Positions 17,314 through 26,160 are shown, numbered from the stretch's first letter. The stretch: DNA of 64,000 bases from an uncultured Alcaligenaceae bacterium (GCA_937995985.1 CALKIR010000009.1:1-64000), one strand, 5' to 3'. A program made the numbers and translations. Notes: generated from the letters alone by a model not told the origin.

Positions 17314-18225
17314 ATGAAACCCAGCTATCCAACTGTCGAAGATACTATAGGCAATACGCCTTTGGTACGTTTGCAACGTATTCCTGCCCAAGAGGGCATT
17401 GATGAAAGTAATATTATTCTTGCCAAACTCGAGGGCAACAATCCTGCTGGCTCGGTCAAAGATAGGCCCGCTTTATCGATGATACGCTTGGCTGAAGAGC
17501 GTGGACAAATTAAGCCTGGTGATACGTTGATTGAGGCAACCAGTGGTAATACTGGCATTGCTTTAGCCATGATTGCTGCTGTGCGAGGCTACAAGATGAT
17601 TCTCATCATGCCTGATAACCTCTCTTTAGAGCGTCGTGCATCGATGACAGCATATGGTGCCGAATTGATTCTGACTCCCGAAGAACAGGGAGGGATGGAG
17701 TATGCTCGTGATTTGGCCCTTAAGATGCAAGCCGAGGGGCGTGGGATTGTACTGGATCAGTTTGCTAATTTTGACAATCCACAGGCCCATATTGCCGGGA
17801 CGGGCGTAGAAATTTGGCAGCAAACACAGGGCCAGGTGACTCACTTTGTGAGTGCTATGGGCACTACTGGGACTATCATGGGGGTTGGCGAATATTTGCG
17901 CACACAAAACCCAAATGTAACTATTGTTGGTGCCCAACCAGCAGAGGGTGCTCAGATTGCTGGTATCCGTAAATGGCCTAAAGAATATGAGCCTAAAATT
18001 TATGATTCCTCCAAGATCAACCAGTTTGAATTAATTGGTCAGCAAGAGGCTGAGCAGATGGCTCGCCGTCTCGCTGCTGAGGAGGGAATTTTTGCAGGCA
18101 TTTCTTCGGCAGGCGCATTGATCGCAGCATTGCGTGTGGCTAAAACAGTAAAAAATGCCACTATTGTTTTTATTGTGTGCGATAGAGGAGACCGTTATTT
18201 ATCAACGGGGGTATTTAACCCTTAA
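17314..18225 (+). CDS. cysM: Cysteine synthase B
   Basis: PLP enzyme making cysteine from O-acetylserine and sulfide or thiosulfate. The PLP lysine is in NPAGSVKDRPALSMI (residue ~47). The substrate loop EATSGNTGIALAM and the phosphate-binding loop SAMGTTGTIMGVGEYL are present. The EGAQIAGIRKWP segment fits CysM rather than CysK, as does the length of 303 residues. It is 23 nt after the ComEA-like gene and is followed by a strong terminator. Confidence 0.95.
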   Translation: MKPSYPTVEDTIGNTPLVRLQRIPAQEGIDESNIILAKLEGNNPAGSVKDRPALSMIRLAEERGQIKPGDTLIEATSGNTGIALAMIAAVRGYKMILIMPDNLSLERRASMTAYGAELILTPEEQGGMEYARDLALKMQAEGRGIVLDQFANFDNPQAHIAGTGVEIWQQTQGQVTHFVSAMGTTGTIMGVGEYLRTQNPNVTIVGAQPAEGAQIAGIRKWPKEYEPKIYDSSKINQFELIGQQEAEQMARRLAAEEGIFAGISSAGALIAALRVAKTVKNATIVFIVCDRGDRYLSTGVFNP

Positions 18226-18252
18226 TCAGGCACAATAACTCGTGAGCGATTA

Positions 18253-18284
18253 CCTCATCCCTAAGAAGGGATGAGGTTTTTTTT
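18253..18284 (+). terminator. Terminator of cysM
   Basis: Perfect 9-bp stem CCTCATCCC/GGGATGAGG with a TAAGAA loop and eight Ts. The T-run reaches the stop codon of the convergent mltB. Confidence 0.92.
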
Positions 18285-19491
18285 ATAAGTTTGCCCATAG
18301 AGAGCACGATGAACGGTGATAGTAGCCTTGCTCGAGAGCACAAGCGAGATCAACTACAGCACTGGCATAAAAATAGCTGCGATTATATGCGGTTAAAGCA
18401 AAGAAATTAGCCGTGGCCAGACGATATTCTATATTTTGATTGATTGGATCAGGCAAATCGATGAGACCAAATTTTTGTTGTTCTAACAGAGGAGATGGTG
18501 AAGGTAGGGAGAGCGTCTCTTGGAGTGTGGCCCATGTTAAAGTGGGCTGAAGGCCGCCGTCCACCAGGGCAGCAACGGGGGGGGTAGTGGGAATAGAAAT
18601 ATCGATAAACACCGGCAAGCCTGCTTGCCAGCCATGATGGTTTAAAAAGTTGGCTATAGAGGCCAGCGCATCAGGAACAGAAGCAAACAAATCAACATGG
18701 CCTTTGTTGCTCGCATCCACAGCCCAGTGCTTGATGCTGGTGGGCATAAATTGAGGCAGTCCCATGGCTCCAGCAAAAGAACCTCGTACTGTCTGGGCAT
18801 CTAATTTATTGTGATAATGGAGCTCGATAAGATCAGCTAATTGATTGCGAAACATTTCTGCCCGATCAGGGCGGTTAGGGTCTGGGTAGCTAAAGCCTAA
18901 GTTAGTCAACGCATTAAGCACGCTAAAGTCACCCATATAATGGCCATAAATAGTTTCTACCCCAATAATTGCTACTAAAATGGATGCGGGCACTTGATAA
19001 TGTTGAGCAATTGCTTCAATGCTGTCTTGGTGGAGGCGCCAAAAGGCTAATCCTTTGTCAATCCGAACAGTATCGGTAAAGCGTGCTCTATAGGCAGGCC
19101 AGTTGCGTTGTGCGCGCTTGCCCTGGGCTGGAGCCATGAGTTGGAGCACCTGAGGCTCATAGCGAACTTGTTTGAGTAGTGCCTCAATTGTTGGAAAGGG
19201 GATGCGCCGTTGTTCAGCAAGCTGAAGGGCCCAGTCTTTTAGATAAGGGCTGAGTGCACCATTTTCTTGGACAAACTCTTGCCTAAAGGGTACAAAGAGC
19301 GGACCATTTTTTTGTGGGCCTGTAGCTACTGGCTGCTCACTCAAAGCAGTCTGAGGGAGAGCGGAAGGAAGGGGGGCCTGCTGAGAAGAAGGGGACAGTT
19401 GTTGAGCCTGAGTGCTGTGATTGGGGCTACTGCAGGCAGCTAATAAGCAGGCTCCAAGGGTCATCATTGAGCGAATAGAAATAAGCCGCAT
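18283..19491 (-). CDS. mltB: Membrane-bound lytic murein transglycosylase B
   Basis: Cleaves peptidoglycan glycan strands with anhydromuramic acid formation (SLT family 3). The N-terminus is a lipoprotein signal (residues 1-20) with lipobox LLAAC, followed by a low-complexity Gln/Pro/Ser linker of about 40 residues. The catalytic domain includes VAIIGVETIYGHYMGDF with the catalytic glutamate. NALTNLGFSYP, GSFAGAMGLPQFMPTSI and the ANFLNHHGWQ segment also fit MltB. The 402-residue length is normal. It faces cysM and has a separate upstream gap before etfB. Confidence 0.95.
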   Translation of the reverse strand: MRLISIRSMMTLGACLLAACSSPNHSTQAQQLSPSSQQAPLPSALPQTALSEQPVATGPQKNGPLFVPFRQEFVQENGALSPYLKDWALQLAEQRRIPFPTIEALLKQVRYEPQVLQLMAPAQGKRAQRNWPAYRARFTDTVRIDKGLAFWRLHQDSIEAIAQHYQVPASILVAIIGVETIYGHYMGDFSVLNALTNLGFSYPDPNRPDRAEMFRNQLADLIELHYHNKLDAQTVRGSFAGAMGLPQFMPTSIKHWAVDASNKGHVDLFASVPDALASIANFLNHHGWQAGLPVFIDISIPTTPPVAALVDGGLQPTLTWATLQETLSLPSPSPLLEQQKFGLIDLPDPINQNIEYRLATANFFALTAYNRSYFYASAVVDLACALEQGYYHRSSCSLWANL

Positions 19492-19650
19492 GAGAGTAGA
19501 TGCCTTTAGGTTGGGGTAAAAGTAAAAAGTATCAGCGATTTATGAGTAGGATTCAAGCATTCTTATCGATGTTTTAGTTTCCGCCGCTATTTTAGGAGTA
19601 CATGGGCTGAGTCTTTTTATAGGGGTAAGCCCTGTTCAGTTAGTGCAATT

Positions 19651-19659
19651 TGTTATACT
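19651..19659 (+). promoter_or_regulatory. Extended -10 promoter candidate for etfBA
   Basis: TGTTATACT is an extended -10 (TGn plus TATACT). It lies about 110 nt before etfB in the 282-bp mltB-etfB gap. The -35 is poor. No other good promoter is seen in this gap. Confidence 0.45.
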
Positions 19660-19773
19660 GTAGGCCGTATATTTGAGTGGCTAAAGGTCTTGGGGTTGGT
19701 GCGATTATCCATCGATTCAAAAGTTGTTTTTAGCCTTGCTGTTTGAAAGTTTCTAGTTTTTGGAGAGAACCGG

Positions 19774-20523
19774 ATGAAGGTTTTAGTACCCGTTAAGCGC
19801 GTTGTGGATCACAACGTCAAGATCCGCGTAAAGTCAGATCAAACGGGGGTGGACACCGACAATGTAAAAATGTCCATGAACCCCTTTGATGAAATTGCTG
19901 TCGAGGAGGCTGTCCGCCTCAAGGAAAAAGGCTTAGTAAGCGAGATTATCGCTGTTTCCTGCGGAGCCAAACCTGTACAGGAAACGCTTCGTACCGCAAT
20001 GGCTATTGGCGCTGATCGTGCAATTCATGTCGAAACCGATGTAGTGCTGCAGCCTTTGGCCGTGGCCAAGTTGCTTAAAGCCTTGGTTGACAAGGAAGAG
20101 CCCAATTTAGTCATTATGGGTAAGCAGGCTATTGATGATGATGCGAACCAAACAGGACAAATGTTAGCAGCATTATTAGATTGGCCTCAGGCTACCTTTG
20201 CAAGCAAAGTGGAGATTGCCGATCAAAAAGCTCAGGTGACCCGTGAGATTGATGGCGGTCTCGAAACCCTTGAGATCAATTTACCTGCAGTGGTGACTAC
20301 AGATTTACGCTTGAATGAGCCACGTTATGTCACATTGCCCAATATTATGCGAGCCAAGAAAAAGCCGCTAGATACTGTAACTCCCGAGGAGTTGGCAGTG
20401 GATGTGACCCCTCGCTTGAGTACTCAAAAAGTGACCGAGCCGCCAGTTCGTCAGGCTGGGGTGATTGTTGAGGATGTCGCCACACTGGTCGAAAAACTAA
20501 AGAACGAAGCAAAGGTAATTTAA
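19774..20523 (+). CDS. etfB: Electron transfer flavoprotein subunit beta
   Basis: Small subunit of ETF, which takes electrons from acyl-CoA and related dehydrogenases and passes them to the quinone pool. The 249-residue protein has MKVLVPVKRVVDHNVKIRV at the start, SMNPFDEIAVEEAVRLKE (the family signature) and the conserved VIMGKQAIDDDANQTGQM AMP-binding segment. The ribosome site GGAGAG is 7 nt upstream. etfA follows after 1 nt. Confidence 0.97.
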   Translation: MKVLVPVKRVVDHNVKIRVKSDQTGVDTDNVKMSMNPFDEIAVEEAVRLKEKGLVSEIIAVSCGAKPVQETLRTAMAIGADRAIHVETDVVLQPLAVAKLLKALVDKEEPNLVIMGKQAIDDDANQTGQMLAALLDWPQATFASKVEIADQKAQVTREIDGGLETLEINLPAVVTTDLRLNEPRYVTLPNIMRAKKKPLDTVTPEELAVDVTPRLSTQKVTEPPVRQAGVIVEDVATLVEKLKNEAKVI

Positions 20524-20524
20524 T

Positions 20525-21454
20525 ATGTCCGTATTAGTTATTGCAGAGCACGATAATCAAAGTTTAAATGCAGCAACCTTAAATACCCTTGCCGCTGCTC
20601 AAAAGTTAGACGGCCCCATTCATGTGTTGGTGGCAGGAAAAGGGGCGCAGGCAGTTGCCGATGCTGCGGCACAGGCCGCTGGGGTAGAAAAAGTCCTGTT
20701 GGCCGAAGGCGATGCTTTAGAGCATGGCTTAGCTGAAAACGTTTCCAAACAAGTTCTAGCGATTGCCGATGCCTATCAGCATATTTTGTTTCCTTCCACA
20801 ACTTATGGGAAGAATATCGCGCCACGAGTAGCAGCGTTATTAGATGTAGCACAGGTATCTGATGTGATCGAGGTGGTTTCTGCAGATACGTTTACTCATC
20901 CCATTTATGCTGGTAATGCATTAGAAACAGTGCAGTGTGCCGATGAAAAGATTGTGCTCACCGTACGTACTACTGCCTTTGACGCGGTTGCGGACAAGGG
21001 GGGAAATGGCACAGTAGAGACCATTACTGCTGTAGAAGACAGTGGTTTGAGCCGTTTCGTCGGGCGTGAGGTAGCGCAAAGCGATCGTCCGGATTTAGCC
21101 TCTGCAGACATTGTTGTCTCAGGGGGACGTGGCTTAGGGAGCGCAGAAAACTTTAAGCTTATTGATGAGTTAGCTGCTAAGTTAGGTGCCGCTGTGGGGG
21201 CCTCCCGTGCTGCAGTGGATGCTGGGTATGCGCCTAATGATTGGCAAGTCGGGCAAACAGGTAAAATTGTGGCTCCTCAGCTATACATTGCCGTTGGAAT
21301 TTCAGGAGCTATTCAGCATTTAGCTGGAATGCAAGATTCCAAGGTGATTGTGGCCATTAATAAGGATCCTGAAGCGCCAATATTTAGCGTTGCAGACTAT
21401 GGTTTGGTAGCGGATCTATTTGATGCAGTTCCTGAGCTCATAGAAGCGCTCTAA
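20525..21454 (+). CDS. etfA: Electron transfer flavoprotein subunit alpha
   Basis: FAD-carrying subunit of ETF. The N-terminal half is an adenine-nucleotide-hydrolase-like fold. The C-terminal FAD domain has VVSGGRGLGSAENFKLIDELA, AVGASRAAVDAGYAPNDWQVGQTGK, and the signature YIAVGISGAIQHLAGMQDSK with AINKDPEAPIF. The 309-residue length is normal. It forms a two-gene operon with etfB closed by a terminator. No acyl-CoA dehydrogenase or ETF-quinone oxidoreductase is in the window. Confidence 0.97.
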   Translation: MSVLVIAEHDNQSLNAATLNTLAAAQKLDGPIHVLVAGKGAQAVADAAAQAAGVEKVLLAEGDALEHGLAENVSKQVLAIADAYQHILFPSTTYGKNIAPRVAALLDVAQVSDVIEVVSADTFTHPIYAGNALETVQCADEKIVLTVRTTAFDAVADKGGNGTVETITAVEDSGLSRFVGREVAQSDRPDLASADIVVSGGRGLGSAENFKLIDELAAKLGAAVGASRAAVDAGYAPNDWQVGQTGKIVAPQLYIAVGISGAIQHLAGMQDSKVIVAINKDPEAPIFSVADYGLVADLFDAVPELIEAL

Positions 21455-21510
21455 AGTTCAGTAAGCTTATTAGGATTGAGCTCAAAGGCTGAATTCTTAA
21501 AGAATATAAA

Positions 21511-21538
21511 AAACCCATTCTTCGGAATGGGTTTTTTT
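21511..21538 (+). terminator. Terminator of etfBA
   Basis: Perfect 10-bp stem AAACCCATTC/GAATGGGTTT closed by a TTCG tetraloop and followed by further Ts. Confidence 0.93.
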
Positions 21539-21608
21539 ATGCACCAGAGTGTGCCGGGGCAAGCAGTCAAAGCCGTCGCGAATCGCCTACATTTACTTGC
21601 ATTATGCG

Positions 21609-21624
21609 CTGTATTTTTATACAG
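21609..21624 (+). promoter_or_regulatory. LexA-type SOS box
   Basis: CTGTATTTTTATACAG is an exact CTGT-N8-ACAG, the LexA operator form of beta- and gammaproteobacteria, with AT-rich centre and symmetric arms. It overlaps a second palindrome, ATACAGTACTGTAT (21619-21632). A weak promoter (TTGCAT at 21597, 17 bp, TACAGT at 21620) overlaps the box, so a bound repressor would block it. It lies behind the etfBA terminator and 54 bp before an unknown small gene. Confidence 0.65.
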
Positions 21625-21677
21625 TACTGTATAGGTATGCAGTATTGGCTAATCATTTAGACTCCTCAGGAGGGGGT

Positions 21678-21980
21678 ATGCTCAAGCATCTTAGTTCCTT
21701 CTTTACTGTGCTACGCCGTAGTGCTGTGCGCTCAGACGCAAGTTTATCTGATTCCGTTTCATGCGCTTCTGCACCCACTCAATCCGTGGCCTGTGCAGAG
21801 TCCGCTTTTATGGATGAGGTCTATCATCATGGTTTATGCAAGCAGGGGCGTATTGCTTTGAACATTGACTCGACTCAGCAGCAACGCTGGCCTCAAATTG
21901 TTTTGGACGCTATTGCAGTAATACTGTGGGGCGGTTCCTTATTTGGGTTGATGTGGTTGGGGGTGGCTGCAGGCTTTTAA
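21678..21980 (+). CDS. Small membrane protein of unknown function, putatively SOS-controlled
   Basis: I do not recognise a family. The 100-residue protein starts at ATG 21678 behind a perfect AGGAGG; a longer in-frame start at 21549 would lie before the LexA-type box and is unlikely. Residues 1-20 are basic and weakly amphipathic. Residues 21-45 are Ser/Ala/Cys-rich with three cysteines, and residues ~46-72 are polar. Residues ~74-97 form one hydrophobic helix with LWGGSLFGLMWLGV, ending two residues before the C-terminus. This is a tail-anchor layout. Known SOS-induced small membrane proteins include the TisB toxin and the SidA and DidA division inhibitors; any such role here is inference from the operator and layout only. 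Confidence 0.7.
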   Translation: MLKHLSSFFTVLRRSAVRSDASLSDSVSCASAPTQSVACAESAFMDEVYHHGLCKQGRIALNIDSTQQQRWPQIVLDAIAVILWGGSLFGLMWLGVAAGF

Positions 21981-22173
21981 CACACGCTCGAATTTGTTGT
22001 ATTTCTCGGACTGATTGTTCGCTCTTTGCTAGAACCATTCAATCTGTTCTCTTTTTCGGTGAATGCATATGGTTTTTCTTGAATTAGCGTGGTAATATCA
22101 TTGGTTTCATCCTCTATCAGGCTCTTATTTAACACAACAACCCGCCTGCTTAAGATGATTTTGGAGCGATAAA

Positions 22174-22551
22174 GTGAATATTATTGAAATCTTAGAGCAA
22201 GAAGAGATACAGCGACTTACCGAGGGCAAAACTATTCCCCATTTTGGCCCAGGTGATAGTGTAGTGGTCAATGTAAACGTAGTTGAGGGGAACCGCAAGC
22301 GTGTGCAGGCATTTGAAGGAGTAGTGATTGCCAGACGTAACCGTGGCTTAAACTCTTCTTTCATTGTGCGCAAGCTCTCCTCTGGAGAGGCTGTAGAGAG
22401 AACATTCCAACTCTACTCACCTCATATCAACAGCATTGAGGTAAAGCGTCGTGGTGCGGTACGTCGTGCAAAGCTCTATTACTTGCGCAACCGTTCTGGT
22501 AAGGCTGCTCGTATTAAAGAAAAGCTGGTACGTCGTACAGACAAGAAATAA
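22174..22551 (+). CDS. rplS: 50S ribosomal protein L19
   Basis: Ribosomal protein at the interface of the 30S and 50S subunits. The 125-residue protein has FGPGDSVVVNVNVVEGNRKRVQ, GVVIARRNRGLNSSFIVRKLSSGEAVERTFQLYSP and RRGAVRRAKLYYLRNRSGKAARI, all conserved. The start is GTG with TTGGAG about 6 nt upstream. The usual neighbours rpsP, rimM and trmD are not upstream: the preceding genes are etfBA and a small unknown. A terminator follows directly. Confidence 0.97.
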   Translation: MNIIEILEQEEIQRLTEGKTIPHFGPGDSVVVNVNVVEGNRKRVQAFEGVVIARRNRGLNSSFIVRKLSSGEAVERTFQLYSPHINSIEVKRRGAVRRAKLYYLRNRSGKAARIKEKLVRRTDKK

Positions 22552-22576
22552 TGATGTGATTTCTGCATTGATCCTT

Positions 22577-22601
22577 AAAAGCACCCTTTGGGTGCTTTTT
22601 T
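22577..22601 (+). terminator. Terminator of rplS
   Basis: Perfect stem AAAAGCACCC/GGGTGCTTTT with a TTT loop, then TTTGTTATT. Confidence 0.9.
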
Positions 22602-22630
22602 GTTATTATTACTAAGTAAAAGGATGATCA

Positions 22631-23356
22631 ATGAAGCAGAAACAGGTATCTCAACCCCGTATATCTTTTGATCCAGCTGCTCAACCTGTGCTGGGTCATT
22701 GCCCTCTTAAAGCTTTAAGCCCAAACATATTAAGCTTGGATTTTGTGCGTACTGCTTTTGATATACAAGATCAGGTGCAGTGGCAAATCGAGCCCTATTA
22801 TGCTCATGCTTTTATACAACGGTTTGAGGATGAGCCCAGTTCCATACGCTCAGCGGTTTGCGTGGCAATTGTTGAGCAAGAGTCCGAGCCGCATATTATT
22901 TTTACTCGTCGTGCTGAGGCGCTTTCACATCATGCAGGGCAGGTGAGTTTTCCCGGGGGGCGCTTGGATCAAAGTGATGCCAGTGCAGTGGCTGCTGCAG
23001 TACGTGAGACACACGAAGAAGTGGGGATAGAGCCCAAATATCTTGAGCCTTTAGCGGAGCAGCCTATATTTTTAACCACAACGCGATTTGCAATGCGTCC
23101 AGTGGTAAGCATGGTGCATCCAGGTTATCAGCTTTTGCCTAATCCTGCCGAGGTGGCTGAGATTTTTGCTGTGCCCTTGGCTCAATTAATGGATCCACGG
23201 CAGCATCGGATTCATCGACTGCCTTATCACACAGCTCAAGAGCGGATATATTTTTCTATTGATTGGCAGGGGCGTTGCATTTGGGGGGCAACTGCTGCCG
23301 TGGTGCGTAACCTATATCATTATTTGTCCGCTGCAGCAGTGCACTTAGGCGCTTAG
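22631..23356 (+). CDS. nudL: NUDIX CoA pyrophosphatase-like hydrolase
   Basis: Probable CoA/acyl-CoA diphosphatase of the NudL branch. The NUDIX region includes the UPF0035-type lead-in RRAEALSHHAGQVSFPGGR followed by the NUDIX box core AAAVRETHEEVGI with the metal-binding glutamates. The N-terminal 75 residues are a variable extension, and the total of 241 residues is within the family range. It sits between rplS and the convergent rsgA, a neighbourhood shared with other betaproteobacteria. Substrate is inferred from family only. Confidence 0.88.
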   Translation: MKQKQVSQPRISFDPAAQPVLGHCPLKALSPNILSLDFVRTAFDIQDQVQWQIEPYYAHAFIQRFEDEPSSIRSAVCVAIVEQESEPHIIFTRRAEALSHHAGQVSFPGGRLDQSDASAVAAAVRETHEEVGIEPKYLEPLAEQPIFLTTTRFAMRPVVSMVHPGYQLLPNPAEVAEIFAVPLAQLMDPRQHRIHRLPYHTAQERIYFSIDWQGRCIWGATAAVVRNLYHYLSAAAVHLGA

Positions 23357-23363
23357 CCAGCGA

Positions 23364-24272
23364 CTAGTATTGGGGGCGAGCCTCTAATTCATTAATGAGT
23401 CTACAATAGAGCTGGTAGCGCTGCGCATCAATATCCCCCTTTTGTTTGGCAGCGAGTACGCCACACCCTGGTTCATGCCGATGCGTACAATTATAAAAAC
23501 GGCAGTGCTGTAGGGCTTCATAAAAATCGGGGAACCCTTTCAGTAACTGTTCAAGCTCTAGATGGGCAAGCCCAAAAGATTGAAATCCGGGTGAGTCAAT
23601 AATAGCGCCCGTATGGTTTGGGATTGCATAAAGACGGCTATCTGTAGTGGTATGGCGACCTGTTCCCAAAGCCTGAGAGTGTGCGCGGGTTTGCGCCTGA
23701 GCATCGGGAACCAGCACATTCAAGATACTCGATTTTCCCATGGCGCTTTGTCCCAGTAGCAAACCGGTTTTGTTATTGAGTAAAGGGAGCAGCTGTTCTT
23801 TAAGGGCTGTGGGCTGATAAATACTTACCTCTATGATAGGAAGCCCAATAGATTGTATTGGGCGTAGCTTTTCTCGCGCCTGAACAACAGTCGGTAAATC
23901 AGCCTTGTTAAGTACAATATACATGCTAACCGCAGCATTTTGTGCTGCGGTATAAGCGCGGCCTATTAGATCTAAGGAAAAATCAGGCTCAGGGGCAACG
24001 ACTAAAAACAATAGATCGATATTAGCAGCAAAAAGCTTGGAGCGATGATTATCAGAGCGATAAAGCAGGTTATTGCGTTCAAGGTTTTTTTCAATCACTG
24101 CTTGGGTATCGCTCTGAGGTGTAAATAAAACGTAGTCTCCGATTGCTACCCCAGTACGTTTACCGCGGGTATAGCATTGGTATGTGTGCGAACTGGTTTC
24201 ACATTGCACAATAAAATTGCGACCAAAGGTAGCAATAATACGGCCTTTATGGAGTTGCTGTTTTGCGGGCAT
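23364..24272 (-). CDS. rsgA: Ribosome small subunit-dependent GTPase A
   Basis: Circularly permuted GTPase that checks late 30S maturation. An N-terminal OB fold (residues ~5-70) is followed by the GTPase domain in the order G4 (LNKADL), then G1 (LLGQSAMGKSSILN), then G3 (DSPGFQSFGL). A C-terminal zinc site is formed by CRFYNCTHRHEPGCGV. I chose ATG 24272 (protein starting MPAKQQ), where the family begins, over 24320. It then overlaps the 3' end of the M48 protease gene by 26 bp. No clear ribosome site is seen, so translational coupling is likely. Confidence 0.95.
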   Translation of the reverse strand: MPAKQQLHKGRIIATFGRNFIVQCETSSHTYQCYTRGKRTGVAIGDYVLFTPQSDTQAVIEKNLERNNLLYRSDNHRSKLFAANIDLLFLVVAPEPDFSLDLIGRAYTAAQNAAVSMYIVLNKADLPTVVQAREKLRPIQSIGLPIIEVSIYQPTALKEQLLPLLNNKTGLLLGQSAMGKSSILNVLVPDAQAQTRAHSQALGTGRHTTTDSRLYAIPNHTGAIIDSPGFQSFGLAHLELEQLLKGFPDFYEALQHCRFYNCTHRHEPGCGVLAAKQKGDIDAQRYQLYCRLINELEARPQY

Positions 24273-25512
24273 ATTTTTGCAGATGTTGTATTCGTAGGGG
24301 CGCTGGTGGGTGGCTATCATAAAAGGCAGAATGAGCCGGATCAGGGGTTAGGGTAGCGGCATTATCATCATAGAGCTTAACCAGCGCGTTAATAAGGGCT
24401 GTTGCAGAGCTTTGTTGTGCAGCAAAGCGATCTGCCTCATATTCGTCCTTTCTAGAGAGGAGGCTAAAAAGGGGGCCCAGCCAAAAGGTAAAAACAGGCA
24501 TGACTAAAAAGAAAAGAGTCAGGGCAAGTCCGCTATTGGGACGTCCTAGCTGAGGAATAACCCCGAGATCCGTATAAAACCAAACCTGTTGGCTAAGCCA
24601 TCCTAGTAACAATAAGAAGCCTAAGGCAATCAGCATATTTAATACCAGTCGTTTAACAATATGCCGATGTTTAAAATGGCCCAGCTCATGTGCTAAGACA
24701 GCCTCTATTTCATCATCATTGAGACGGTTCAATAAGGTATCAAAAAAGACAATTCTTTTATTTTTCCCCAATCCTGTGAAATAAGCATTGCCATGAGCGC
24801 TGCGCTTAGAACCATCCATTACAAAGAGTCCATTGAGAGAAAATTGGCAGCGCTTGGCTAAGGCCTCAATGCGCTCTTTAAGGGGGCCTTGTTTTAAGGG
24901 CTCAAAACGGTTAAACAGCGGGGCAATCACATGGGGAAATAGCCACATGATGAAAAAGCTAAATGCAACCCATATTAGCCATGCCCAAATAGGCCAGAGG
25001 GTAGGTGCTGTATCCATGACATACAAGATAGCAGCAAGAAGAGGCGCACCTAAAAGAATGGTTAGGATGAGGCCTTTGACAGTGTCAGAAATAAAAAGTG
25101 GCAGGGTCATGCGGTTAAAGCCAAAAGACTCATCAATTTTAAAAATACGCCACAGGCTAAAAGGAAGTTGTACTATTCCACTGATTAAAAATACTGAGCC
25201 AATTAAAAGTAGTTGGCGCAAGAGCTCATTATCAATAACACGGCCCAGATACAAATCAATTGCTTGCAGTCCCCCAAGTAAAGTGAAAGACAGAAGCAAG
25301 ATAGAATCTACTAAACGTTCTACAATAGAGGTTTTGGTGCGTCTAATAGTATAGTCTGCAGCACGCTGATGGCTCTTGAGGCTAATATGATGGGAAAACT
25401 CCTTGGGAACTTGATCGCGATGGCGGGCTACATGGCGAATCTGTCGCATCGCCAGGATAAGCCGCAGCAGATTATCTGCAATAAGAAACGCAACAAATAA
25501 AATAGTAAACAT
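24247..25512 (-). CDS. M48 family (Ste24/CAAX protease-like) membrane metalloprotease
   Basis: Integral membrane zinc protease related to Ste24p. The 421-residue protein has a first helix at residues 1-20 and several more helices in the N-terminal half. The catalytic motif VLAHELGHFKHRH is followed by more helices and the third zinc ligand region LSRKDEYEADRFAAQ. Eukaryotic homologues cleave prenylated CAAX proteins; in bacteria a membrane-protein quality-control role is likely. It forms a two-gene unit with rsgA and is divergent from orn with a 36-bp gap, an arrangement common in betaproteobacteria. Confidence 0.92.
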   Translation of the reverse strand: MFTILFVAFLIADNLLRLILAMRQIRHVARHRDQVPKEFSHHISLKSHQRAADYTIRRTKTSIVERLVDSILLLSFTLLGGLQAIDLYLGRVIDNELLRQLLLIGSVFLISGIVQLPFSLWRIFKIDESFGFNRMTLPLFISDTVKGLILTILLGAPLLAAILYVMDTAPTLWPIWAWLIWVAFSFFIMWLFPHVIAPLFNRFEPLKQGPLKERIEALAKRCQFSLNGLFVMDGSKRSAHGNAYFTGLGKNKRIVFFDTLLNRLNDDEIEAVLAHELGHFKHRHIVKRLVLNMLIALGFLLLLGWLSQQVWFYTDLGVIPQLGRPNSGLALTLFFLVMPVFTFWLGPLFSLLSRKDEYEADRFAAQQSSATALINALVKLYDDNAATLTPDPAHSAFYDSHPPAPLRIQHLQKYARKTATP

Positions 25513-25548
25513 CGTTGAAAAATCTCAGCACACTTAAAGGTATATTAT

Positions 25549-26094
25549 ATGACTTCTGTAGCACAACGTTTAGTCTGGCTTGATATGGAGATGACCGGTT
25601 TGGATCCAAATAAAGAGCGCATCATTGAGGTGGCAGTTGTGGTCACCGAAGCCAATCTAGACGTCGTTGCCGAAGGGCCAGTTTTAGTCATCCACCAAAG
25701 CGATGAGTTACTGGATGCAATGGATGATTGGAACAAAGCTACTCACGGGCGAAGTGGTCTCATTGACAAGGTAAAGCAATCCACATTAACAGAATCAGAA
25801 GCAGAGGAACAGCTCTTGCAGTTCTTACGCCAGCATGTCAAGGAAAAAACCTCTCCTTTATGTGGCAATACAATTAGCCAAGATCGCCGGTTTATGTACC
25901 GTTATATGCCTCGCCTAGAAGAGTTCTTTCACTATCGAAATTTGGATGTAAGCACCTTAAAAGAGCTGGCTAAGCGCTGGAAGCCCGAGGTGGTAAGTAG
26001 TTTTAAAAAAGTGGGCAAACATGAAGCTTTAGCTGATATTTATGAATCGATTGCTGAGCTCAAGCATTATCGAGAGCATTTTATTAAGTTGTAA
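25549..26094 (+). CDS. orn: Oligoribonuclease
   Basis: 3'-5' exonuclease that degrades very short RNAs, including pGpG from c-di-GMP turnover. It is a DEDDh-family enzyme with WLDMEMTGLDPNKERIIEVA carrying the first Asp-Glu pair, then GNTISQDRRFM. The C-terminal histidine and aspartate lie in KHEALADIYESI. The 181-residue length is typical. It is divergent from the M48 gene. Confidence 0.98.
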   Translation: MTSVAQRLVWLDMEMTGLDPNKERIIEVAVVVTEANLDVVAEGPVLVIHQSDELLDAMDDWNKATHGRSGLIDKVKQSTLTESEAEEQLLQFLRQHVKEKTSPLCGNTISQDRRFMYRYMPRLEEFFHYRNLDVSTLKELAKRWKPEVVSSFKKVGKHEALADIYESIAELKHYREHFIKL

Positions 26095-26160
26095 GCCCTA
26101 GGGGTAGGGGGCTGTGCCCGATAGTAATAGGCAGTATTTAATAAACTATTTAATTATCAA

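Noticed and set aside
21549..21677. N-terminal extension of the small SOS-type protein
   Set aside because: This start would lie before the LexA-type box and promoter; the AGGAGG at 21668 points to ATG 21678.
24833..25354. 173-residue antisense open frame
   Set aside because: It is the complement of the M48 protease gene, has a Lys/Arg/Ser-rich composition without any domain, and no ribosome site.
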